Made by a program: the position numbers and the translations under genes. The notes under the pieces were generated by a model. That model had not been told where the DNA came from. It was given only the letters and a program-made list of their open reading frames with translations, and did no database searches. Shown here piece after piece: positions 1 through 5,419 of a DNA stretch of 5,419 bases. Source of the DNA: Clostridia bacterium (GTDB lineage Bacteria; Bacillota; Clostridia; Oscillospirales; UBA644). How positions within the stretch are numbered: position 1 is the first letter of the stretch; the number at the start of each line of letters is the position of its first letter. The stretch lies in contig JAFPBP010000132.1 of NCBI GenBank assembly GCA_017424085.1, positions 1 to 5,419 of the forward strand, read 5' to 3'.

Positions 1-38
1 GTAACAAATTCAATGGTGTCAAGGTAACTTTCGTACAT
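1..38 (-). CDS. Start of an unidentified gene, cut by the window edge
   Basis: Reading leftward from 38, an ATG opens a frame MYESYLDTIEFV with no stop before the window ends, giving 12 codons. A GGAGG ribosome binding site (complement of 45-49) sits 6 bases before the ATG, which is the main support for a real start. It begins only 29 bases after the stop of the UPF0371 gene on the same strand, and no hairpin terminator is visible between them, so the two are probably co-transcribed. Twelve residues are too few to name a family, and no function is offered. Confidence 0.6.
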   Translation of the reverse strand, partial: MYESYLDTIEFV

Positions 39-43
39 TGGAA

Positions 44-49
44 TCCTCC
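44..49 (-). promoter_or_regulatory. Ribosome binding site for the truncated left-edge gene
   Basis: On the minus strand this reads GGAGGA, and the GGAGG core is 6 bases from the ATG at 38. It is a strong match to the anti-Shine-Dalgarno sequence, and it is what separates the short open frame at the edge from a chance ORF. Confidence 0.6.
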
Positions 50-67
50 GAGAAAACAGTAAATCGA

Positions 68-1552
68 TTATTTGTGGTAAAGGCGTTTGTTCTGATATCT
101 GGGCTCGCAGGTCAAATTTATGCCCAGCTTGCGGAATACGTCGCTGTCCACCGAAGACAGAATGACCGTGGAATGTGCCTCGCAGCCCTTAAGCAGGGGT
201 AGCATTTTCATAGCCTCTGCAGCAGCGGGATTGGTGGTTGCCGACACGGCAAGGGCAATCAGGGTTTCGTCGGTATGAAGACGGGGGTTGTGGTTCCCGA
301 GATTCTTGACCTTCAGCGCCTGAATGGGCTCGATGACCGAGGGGGAGATCAGCTCGACACCGTGATCAATGCCCGCCAGAACCTTCAGGGAGTTGAGGAG
401 ACACGCAGAGGATGCGCCAAACAGGGAAGAGGTTTTTCCTGTAACGATGGTGCCGTCCGACAACTCGATTGCCGTTGCGGGAGCCCCCGTGGATTCGGCA
501 CGGAGAAGCGAGGCTCGGATGCAACGACGATCCTCGGGCGCACAGTCCGCCTGATTCATGATCAACTCCTGCTTGTAAACCTCGTTGTCATCGGATAACC
601 CCGTGCGCTTGCGGCATAGGGTTGCGTAATAGCGGCGGATGATCTCGTTACGGGCGGCTTTTTGCACCAGCGCGTCGTCGTCAATGGCAAAGCCTGCCAT
701 ATTCACACCCATATCTGTGGGCGAGTGATAGGGGGACTTCCCCGAGATCTTCTCAAAAATAGCGTTCAGAACGGGGAAGATCTCTACGTCGCGGTTGTAG
801 TTGACTGCAGTTTTTCCGTAATGCTCCAGATGGAAGGGGTCGATCATGTTCACGTCATCCAGGTCTGCCGTTGCTGCCTCGTAAGCCAGATTTACGGGGT
901 GCTTCAAGGGCAGATTCCAGATGGGGAAGGTCTCGTATTTTGCATAACCTGCGCTGATACCGCGCTTGTTATCGTGGTACAGCTGAGACAGGCAGGTTGC
1001 CATTTTCCCGCTTCCGGGGCCGGGACCGGTCACCACCACCAGAGGTCGGGAGGTTTCGATGTAATCGTTCTTTCCGTAGCCCTCGTCGCTTACGATCAGC
1101 TTCGTATTTGAGGGGTAGCCCGGAATGGGATAATGGCGGAATACGCGGATGCCGAGATTTTCCAGACGCTTCTGGAATGCGTTCGCCAAGGGCTGGGATG
1201 CGTATTGAGTGATGACAACACTTCCCACCATCAATCCAGACTCGGTAAAGGCGTCGATCAGACGCAGAACCTCCATGTCGTAGGTGATACCGAGATCGTT
1301 ACGCATTTTATTCTGCTCAATGGATGCGGCGTTGATTGCAATGACTACCTCTGCACGATCCTTCAGCTGACGCAGCATTTTAATTTTGGAATCGGGCTGG
1401 AAGCCGGGAAGCACACGGGCAGCGTGAAAATCGTCAAATAACTTTCCGCCAACCTCAAGGTACAGCTTTCCGCCAAATCCCGAAATTCGTTCAATAATAT
1501 GCTCCGATTGCAGTCGGAGATATTCTTCGTTATTAAAACCGACCTTTTCCAT
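68..1552 (-). CDS. UPF0371 / DUF1846 family protein of unknown function
   Basis: The protein has 494 residues, the usual length for UPF0371/DUF1846, a conserved cytosolic family with no settled biochemical role. Family-typical segments are the N-terminus MEKVGFNNEEYLRLQSEHI, the block at about 67-92 (AEVVIAINAASIEQNK then MRNDLGITYD), and a glycine-rich loop at about 175-186 (TGPGPGSGKMAT). That loop resembles a phosphate-binding loop, but it does not fit the Walker A spacing and has Met, not Ser/Thr, after the GK. No signal peptide or membrane segment is visible. The start at 1552 is preferred to an in-frame ATG at 1654 because an AAAAGGGAG ribosome binding site lies 6 bases upstream of it, it gives the family N-terminus, and the longer version would run through the promoter. 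The stop is TAA. It probably leads an operon with the truncated gene to its left. Family assignment is firm; function is unknown. Confidence 0.92.
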   Translation of the reverse strand: MEKVGFNNEEYLRLQSEHIIERISGFGGKLYLEVGGKLFDDFHAARVLPGFQPDSKIKMLRQLKDRAEVVIAINAASIEQNKMRNDLGITYDMEVLRLIDAFTESGLMVGSVVITQYASQPLANAFQKRLENLGIRVFRHYPIPGYPSNTKLIVSDEGYGKNDYIETSRPLVVVTGPGPGSGKMATCLSQLYHDNKRGISAGYAKYETFPIWNLPLKHPVNLAYEAATADLDDVNMIDPFHLEHYGKTAVNYNRDVEIFPVLNAIFEKISGKSPYHSPTDMGVNMAGFAIDDDALVQKAARNEIIRRYYATLCRKRTGLSDDNEVYKQELIMNQADCAPEDRRCIRASLLRAESTGAPATAIELSDGTIVTGKTSSLFGASSACLLNSLKVLAGIDHGVELISPSVIEPIQALKVKNLGNHNPRLHTDETLIALAVSATTNPAAAEAMKMLPLLKGCEAHSTVILSSVDSDVFRKLGINLTCEPRYQNKRLYHK

Positions 1553-1558
1553 AGTAAT

Positions 1559-1567
1559 CTCCCTTTT
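1559..1567 (-). promoter_or_regulatory. Ribosome binding site that fixes the UPF0371 start
   Basis: The minus strand reads AAAAGGGAG, ending 6 bases before the ATG at 1552. It decides between this start and the in-frame ATG 102 bases upstream at 1654, which falls inside the predicted -35 element. Confidence 0.7.
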
Positions 1568-1625
1568 GGCGGCGTAAAACCGCCCATGTTCTGGCACATA
1601 AACCGAAATGGAATAATACTTATAT

Positions 1626-1654
1626 ATTATAACACACGAAACGGGTCTCCGCAA
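1626..1654 (-). promoter_or_regulatory. Extended -10 sigma-A-type promoter for the UPF0371 gene
   Basis: On the minus strand a perfect TATAAT (1631 to 1626) is preceded by TGT, giving the extended -10 form TGnTATAAT. Exactly 17 bases upstream is TTGCGG (1654 to 1649), a 3 of 6 match to the -35 consensus, which is tolerable with an extended -10. Transcription would begin near 1619, leaving a leader of about 67 bases before the start codon. The UPF0371 gene can therefore be expressed independently of the LysR gene that precedes it on the same strand. No terminator is visible between the two genes, so read-through from the regulator remains possible. Confidence 0.65.
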
Positions 1655-1680
1655 GGGCTATTTTTTGACAAAAGAACGAA

Positions 1681-2559
1681 CTATGCCTCCTGCGCCGCAA
1701 GATCCTTCAGATATTCCAAAAACAAATTGGCACAGCCGGGTAAATATCCGTCTTTGGTATGCACGATATCCATGGAGGAGGTCCAATTCCAGCCCTCAAT
1801 GGATCGCACCTCACACCCTTCAGCGGATAAAACGTCCGTAGCGGACTGCGGAACCAGCGCGATCCCCATTCCCAGCTCCGCCGCCTTGACCACGGTACGG
1901 GAGTCGTCTGCCAGAATTCGAACGTGGGGCTTCAGATCCTCGGCGGAAAAGGCGTGACGAACCGTTTGCTCCCAGCGGCGATACAGAATCAGCGGTTGAT
2001 CGGCAAGCATTCGGGGGGGGATGCTTTTGCATCCCTCGAAAAAGTCCTTGCGCCCCACGGCGACCATTCTGTCCCGCGCCATGGAAACGCTTTCGGTCCG
2101 TTCGGTGGCGTAGGGGGTTCGGATCAGCGCCATGTGGATCGTTCCCGCGTGCAGCTGCTCCAAAAGCTGATAGGTGTTGCCCTCCGTAATCTCAAAATCA
2201 ATTTCGGTATATTTTTCTGCAAAACCCGCAAGCCAGCAGAGGGCGCGGGCACAGACCAACGATGACACCATCCCGATTCGGATGGTGCCTTTTTGCGGGT
2301 TTGCCGCTGTCAGAACCTCTTCTTTGGTCACGTGGGAGAGGCTCAGCAGCGTCTTTGCGTGCTTGTATAGGATCTTTCCCGGCTCGGTGAGGGAGATCTG
2401 ACGGGGACCCCGTTCGAACAAGGTGCATCCCAGCTCCTCCTCCAGCTCCTTCAGTTGCATGCTGAGAGGGGGTTGGGTAATAAATAGTTTCTTCGCTCCC
2501 GCCGTGATGCTTCCCTCGTCCGCGACGGTGACGAAATACTGAAGCTGCTTCAAGTCCAT
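1681..2559 (-). CDS. LysR-family transcriptional regulator
   Basis: This 292-residue protein has the normal LysR length and layout. Residues 1-60 form the winged helix-turn-helix (MDLKQLQYFVTVADEGSITA, then the recognition region ITQPPLSMQLKELEEELGCTLFER at about 27-50 and the wing with LTEPGK). A linker helix covers about 61-90, and the effector-binding domain follows from GTIRIGMVSS at about 91. That domain carries the usual second-lobe segment AAELGMGIALVPQSA at about 226-240. The co-inducer cannot be read from sequence. The gene diverges from an ABC exporter operon across 126 bases containing a candidate operator, the classical LysR arrangement, so it most likely controls that operon and possibly itself. 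The ATG at 2559 is chosen because MDLKQLQYF is the standard LysR N-terminus; its ribosome binding site is weak (GGATGG). The stop is TAG. Confidence 0.93.
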   Translation of the reverse strand: MDLKQLQYFVTVADEGSITAGAKKLFITQPPLSMQLKELEEELGCTLFERGPRQISLTEPGKILYKHAKTLLSLSHVTKEEVLTAANPQKGTIRIGMVSSLVCARALCWLAGFAEKYTEIDFEITEGNTYQLLEQLHAGTIHMALIRTPYATERTESVSMARDRMVAVGRKDFFEGCKSIPPRMLADQPLILYRRWEQTVRHAFSAEDLKPHVRILADDSRTVVKAAELGMGIALVPQSATDVLSAEGCEVRSIEGWNWTSSMDIVHTKDGYLPGCANLFLEYLKDLAAQEA

Positions 2560-2593
2560 AATGATCCATCCATTCGAAAAAAATATGGTGCCG

Positions 2594-2620
2594 ATATGAA
2601 TTAAATACTTTTCATATGAA
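2594..2620. promoter_or_regulatory. Candidate operator: three ATATGAA half-sites with a perfect palindrome
   Basis: ATATGAA occurs at 2594-2600 and again at 2614-2620, exactly 20 bases apart (about two helical turns). Its complement TTCATAT lies at 2611-2617. Together they give a 7-base inverted repeat with a 10-base spacer (2594-2617) and a perfect 10-base palindrome TTCATATGAA (2611-2620). The palindrome overlaps the last four bases of the transporter -35 hexamer. LysR proteins often bind dyads with a T-N11-A core in divergent spacers; such matches exist here (for example 2595-2607), but AT-rich DNA gives them easily. Binding by the adjacent LysR protein is inferred from position. Confidence 0.5.
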
Positions 2621-2637
2621 TGATTTTATGATACAAT
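2609..2637 (+). promoter_or_regulatory. Extended -10 sigma-A-type promoter for the ABC exporter operon
   Basis: TTTTCA (2609-2614, 4 of 6 match to -35) is followed after exactly 17 bases by TACAAT (2632-2637, 5 of 6 match to -10). A TG at 2629-2630 gives the extended -10 form. Transcription would start near 2644, with a leader of about 42 bases. A run of eight T at 2661-2668 lies in that leader. The -35 overlaps the palindrome described for the operator, so a bound regulator would directly affect RNA polymerase access. Confidence 0.6.
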
Positions 2638-2651
2638 AAGAGAGACGAAAA
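2623..2651 (-). promoter_or_regulatory. Possible weak promoter for the LysR gene, overlapping the divergent one
   Basis: On the minus strand TAAAAT (2628 to 2623, 5 of 6 match to -10) lies 17 bases from TTTTCG (2651 to 2646, 3 of 6 match to -35). Transcription would begin near 2616, inside the TTCATATGAA palindrome, which would suit autoregulation by the LysR product. The match is modest and the region is AT-rich, so this is only the best of several weak candidates. Confidence 0.25.
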
Positions 2652-2675
2652 ATCAAGGACTTTTTTTTGAACTTC

Positions 2676-2680
2676 GGAGG
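2676..2680 (+). promoter_or_regulatory. Ribosome binding site for the first ABC subunit
   Basis: GGAGG ends 5 bases before the ATG at 2686. It is a strong, well-placed site and supports that start. Confidence 0.75.
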
Positions 2681-2685
2681 TTTCT

Positions 2686-4413
2686 ATGAAAAAACTGCTC
2701 ACGTACCTGCGACCGTATACGAAAGAGTGCGTGTTGAGCCCTCTTTTCAAGCTGTTTGAGGCGATTCTGGAGCTGTTCGTTCCTCTCGTTATGGCAGCGA
2801 TCATCGACACTGGTATTGCCAACGGGGATAAAACCTACGTGCTTTCCATGTGCGGTGTGTTGGTCTTGCTGGGGGCTGTCGGATTGATCGCCGCCGTCAC
2901 CGCGCAGTATTTTGCCGCCAAGGCAGCGGTCGGCTTTTCCGCATCGGTGCGAGGGGCGCTTTTTTCTCATCTTCAAACCTTGTCCTACAAGCAAAACGAT
3001 ACCTTGGGAACGGCTACGATGATCACCCGCATGACGGGGGACGTGAACCTTCTTCAGACGGGCGTTAATCTGACCCTCCGCCTATTGCTCCGCTCTCCCT
3101 TCGTTGTTTTGGGTGCCATGATCATGGCATTTGTAATTGATCCAGTATCCGCTCTGATCTTCCTTGCCATGATCCCCGTTTTGTATCTGATCATCTGGAC
3201 CATCATGCGGATCACTCTCCCGAAGTATAAAAGCGTTCAGCAGAAGACCGACGCGGTCCTTCGCCGAACCCGCGAGAATCTTGCGGGGGTGCGCGTGATC
3301 CGTGCCTTCAATATGCAGGACGACGAGCAAAGGGCGTTTGATTCCGAAAACGACGATCTGACCGATTTCCAATGTCACGTGGGGCGCATTTCCGCCATCA
3401 TGAATCCCTTGACCTACGCTATCGTGAACATTGGGATCGTGGCTCTGATCTACGTGGGCGCCATTCGCGTTGATACCGGCATCATTACGCAGGGTATGGT
3501 GGTTGCTCTGATCAACTATACCGCACAGATCCTGACCGAGCTTCTGAAGTTTGCAAATCTGATCGTATCCATTACAAAAGCACTTGCGGGCGCCAAGCGC
3601 ATCAGCGACGTATTCGCCATGACCTCCGATCAGACCTTCGGGACCCGCACCGAAGGAGATGAAAATGCCGATATTATCCGCTTCGAAAACGTTGGGATCA
3701 AGTACTACCCCGATGCCTCGCCCGCCCTTTCCGGAGCAAACTTTTCGGTCAAGGCAGGGCAGACCGTGGGAATTCTCGGGGGCACGGGCTCGGGAAAATC
3801 CACCCTCGTCAACCTGCTTCCCCGATTTTACGATATCACCGAGGGCGCCATTTATCTGCACGGCGCCAATCTTCACGAATACGACAGCGATGCGCTGCGG
3901 ACCCGCTTCGGCATCGTTCCCCAAAAGGCGGTGCTGTTCCGAGGAACGGTGCGGGATAATCTGAAGTGGGGCAGAGAAGACGCCACCGACGAGGAGCTGT
4001 GGGAGGCATTGCGCGCCGCCTGCGCCGATTCCTTCATCCGTGAAAAGGAATTGGGGTTGGACTCTCCCGTAGAACAGGGCGGACGAAACTTCTCGGGCGG
4101 TCAGAGACAACGTCTGACCATCGCCCGCGCCTTGGTACGTCGCCCCGAAATCCTCATTTTGGACGACTCCGCCTCTGCCTTGGACTACGCCACCGAAGCC
4201 TCGCTTCGCACTGCGTTGCGGGAATTGCCCTTCCACCCCACCACCTTCATCGTGTCTCAGCGGGCATCCTCGGTGCGCCACGCCGATTTGATCCTGGTTT
4301 TGGATGACGGCGAGATCGTGGGGCAGGGTACCCACGAGGAATTGATCGAAACCAGCGAGGTATATCAGGAAATCTATTATTCTCAATTTGAACGGAAGGA
4401 GGCGTCGGTATGA
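2686..4413 (+). CDS. ABC exporter half-transporter (TMD-NBD) with degenerate ATPase site
   Basis: This 575-residue protein has the standard exporter half-transporter size and order. Six membrane segments lie at about 16-40, 52-76, 132-151, 154-174, 243-261 and 267-295, followed by a nucleotide-binding domain from about 330. Visible motifs are the A-loop tyrosine (Y340 or Y341), Walker A GGTGSGKS (365-372), Q-loop Q413, signature SGGQ (470-473), Walker B ILILD ending at D493, and D-loop SALD (497-500). Two catalytic positions deviate: the residue after Walker B is D494 instead of Glu, and the switch position is Q525 (VSQRAS) instead of His. This pair of changes is known from one subunit of heterodimeric exporters such as TM287/TM288. 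It overlaps the next ABC gene by 4 bases, so the two should form one inner-membrane efflux pump, probably for drugs, lipids or peptides; the substrate is not readable. Confidence 0.95.
   Translation: MKKLLTYLRPYTKECVLSPLFKLFEAILELFVPLVMAAIIDTGIANGDKTYVLSMCGVLVLLGAVGLIAAVTAQYFAAKAAVGFSASVRGALFSHLQTLSYKQNDTLGTATMITRMTGDVNLLQTGVNLTLRLLLRSPFVVLGAMIMAFVIDPVSALIFLAMIPVLYLIIWTIMRITLPKYKSVQQKTDAVLRRTRENLAGVRVIRAFNMQDDEQRAFDSENDDLTDFQCHVGRISAIMNPLTYAIVNIGIVALIYVGAIRVDTGIITQGMVVALINYTAQILTELLKFANLIVSITKALAGAKRISDVFAMTSDQTFGTRTEGDENADIIRFENVGIKYYPDASPALSGANFSVKAGQTVGILGGTGSGKSTLVNLLPRFYDITEGAIYLHGANLHEYDSDALRTRFGIVPQKAVLFRGTVRDNLKWGREDATDEELWEALRAACADSFIREKELGLDSPVEQGGRNFSGGQRQRLTIARALVRRPEILILDDSASALDYATEASLRTALRELPFHPTTFIVSQRASSVRHADLILVLDDGEIVGQGTHEELIETSEVYQEIYYSQFERKEASV
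4396..4402 (+). promoter_or_regulatory. Ribosome binding site for the second ABC subunit, inside the first gene
   Basis: A perfect AAGGAGG lies 7 bases before the ATG at 4410, within the last codons of the upstream gene. With the ATGA stop/start overlap it implies coupled translation and near-equal amounts of the two subunits. Confidence 0.75.
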
Positions 4414-5419
4414 ATCGGACAGAAACGCTGAAAAAGGTATTCTCTTATCTTCGCCGCTATTGGTACTATCTGTTGGGTTCTCTCTTGCTGGCGGCTCTCA
4501 CCGTCGCATTGACCCTCTACGTGCCTATTCTGACCGGTGATGCCGTGGATAACATCATCGGAGCGGGGCAGGTTGATTTTCAAGCCATCTTTTCCATTGT
4601 CGTTAAAATCCTCATCGCCGTTGCCGTTACCTCTGCGGCGCAATGGATCATGAGCGTTTTGAACAATCATTTGACCTATTACGTGGTGCGTGACATTCGA
4701 AGAGACGCCTTTGCCCGCATCCGCATCCTTCCTCTGAAGTTCTTGGATGCGCATCCCGTGGGTGAGCTGGTCAGCCGCGTTATCACCGATACCGACACCT
4801 TCGCTGAGGGACTTCTCATGGGCTTCACGCAACTTTTTACGGGCGTTGCCACCATCATCGGAACGCTTGTGATTATGTTGGTTCTTGATTTTAGGATCGC
4901 ATTGGTCGTTATTCTCGTTACTCCCGTATCTCTCTTCGTTGCCTCCTTTATCGCGAAGCGCACCTATTCCATGTTCCGTGTTCAATCCACCACCCGTGGG
5001 GAGCAGACCGCGTTGATCGATGAAATGATCGGTCAACAGAAGATCGTTCAGGCGTTTGCTTACGAGTCCCGCGCCGAAGAGCGGTTCCTCGATGTGAATG
5101 AGCGCCTGCGCTCCTGTTCTCTGAAGGCGATTTTCTACTCGTCCTTGGTCAACCCCTGCACCCGCTTTGTCAACAGCTTGGTGTATGCGGGTGTCGGTCT
5201 TGCAGGTGCGTTTTCGGTCATCTCGGGTGGACTGTCGGTGGGGCTTTTGTCCAGCTTTTTGAGTTATGCAAATCAATATACCAAGCCCTTTAATGAGATC
5301 TCGGGGGTCATGACCGAGCTTCAGAACGCGCGTGCCTGCGGAGGTCGCGTTTGTGCGCTGAGCGACGAGCCTGCCGAATCTCCCGACCCGAGTCCCGATG
5401 CCGCACCCGAGCAGGTGGA
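4410..5419 (+). CDS. ABC exporter half-transporter, partner subunit, cut at its 3' side
   Basis: An open frame of 336 full codons runs to the window edge without a stop, beginning MNRTETLKKVFSYLRRYW. It covers the whole transmembrane domain of an exporter half-transporter. Membrane segments lie at about 18-40, 57-82, 134-158, 162-182, 248-270 and 275-300. Cytoplasmic regions typical of the family include LTYYVVRDIRRDAFARI (about 88-104) and the coupling-helix region IDEMIGQQKIVQAFAYE (about 203-219). The visible part ends in a Pro/Asp/Ser/Ala-rich stretch (about 318-336), normally the linker to the nucleotide-binding domain, which lies outside the window. Its ATG overlaps the TGA of the upstream ABC gene (ATGA, 4410-4413). 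It is expected to supply the canonical Walker B Glu and switch His that the first subunit lacks, but this cannot be seen here. Confidence 0.93.
   Translation, partial: MNRTETLKKVFSYLRRYWYYLLGSLLLAALTVALTLYVPILTGDAVDNIIGAGQVDFQAIFSIVVKILIAVAVTSAAQWIMSVLNNHLTYYVVRDIRRDAFARIRILPLKFLDAHPVGELVSRVITDTDTFAEGLLMGFTQLFTGVATIIGTLVIMLVLDFRIALVVILVTPVSLFVASFIAKRTYSMFRVQSTTRGEQTALIDEMIGQQKIVQAFAYESRAEERFLDVNERLRSCSLKAIFYSSLVNPCTRFVNSLVYAGVGLAGAFSVISGGLSVGLLSSFLSYANQYTKPFNEISGVMTELQNARACGGRVCALSDEPAESPDPSPDAAPEQV

Noticed and set aside
1553..1654. A 34-residue N-terminal extension of the UPF0371 protein from an in-frame ATG at 1654
   Set aside because: It runs through the predicted promoter, lacks a good ribosome binding site, and does not look like the family N-terminus, whereas the ATG at 1552 has both a strong site and the family sequence.
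1645..1668. A hairpin with a GCAA loop followed by a T-run on the plus strand, like a terminator
   Set aside because: The stem is only two or three base pairs, and no plus-strand gene ends here; the same bases are better explained by the minus-strand promoter region.
2661..2668. A run of eight T in the exporter leader as a possible attenuator
   Set aside because: No stable stem precedes it, so it does not form an intrinsic terminator; I see no riboswitch-like structure in the leader of about 42 bases.
3082..4386. A 434-codon open frame on the minus strand opposite the first ABC gene
   Set aside because: It lies entirely antisense to a gene with all ABC motifs, and its translation is low-complexity (Gly, Gln, His, Asp rich) and resembles no protein family; it is a shadow of codon bias.
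4383..5276. A 297-codon open frame on the minus strand opposite the second ABC gene
   Set aside because: It is antisense to a clear ABC transmembrane domain, and its translation is rich in Asn, Asp, Gly, Arg and His with no recognisable fold.

Overview
The window looks like chromosomal DNA from a Gram-positive, Clostridia-type bacterium (Bacillota) with a moderate GC content. The reasons are strong GGAGG-type ribosome binding sites, extended -10 promoters, a UPF0371/DUF1846 protein (a family common in Clostridia and lactic acid bacteria), and a heterodimeric-type ABC exporter pair of the kind widespread in Bacillota. No species is claimed. All proteins read through without frameshifts, and I see no rRNA, tRNA, CRISPR array, insertion sequence or phage gene.

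Layout. The left half is on the minus strand. It holds the first 12 codons of an unidentified gene (1-38), then a complete UPF0371/DUF1846 gene (68-1552) with its own extended -10 promoter (1626-1654), then a LysR-family regulator gene (1681-2559). The right half is on the plus strand. It holds a complete ABC exporter half-transporter with a degenerate ATPase site (2686-4413), overlapped by 4 bases by a second half-transporter (4410 onward) that is cut by the window edge just before its nucleotide-binding domain.

The LysR gene and the ABC pair diverge from a 126-base AT-rich spacer (2560-2685). That spacer holds a good promoter for the transporter operon and three copies of a 7-base half-site (ATATGAA/TTCATAT), including a perfect 10-base palindrome overlapping the transporter -35. 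The simplest reading is that the LysR protein binds here, controls the exporter pair, and perhaps controls itself. The two ABC proteins should form one heterodimeric efflux pump, with the first subunit carrying the non-canonical catalytic residues. The UPF0371 gene and the gene after it (29-base gap, no terminator seen) probably form a separate operon of unknown role. Nothing here is clearly a new system; the operator arrangement and the unknown UPF0371 operon are the points most worth following up.
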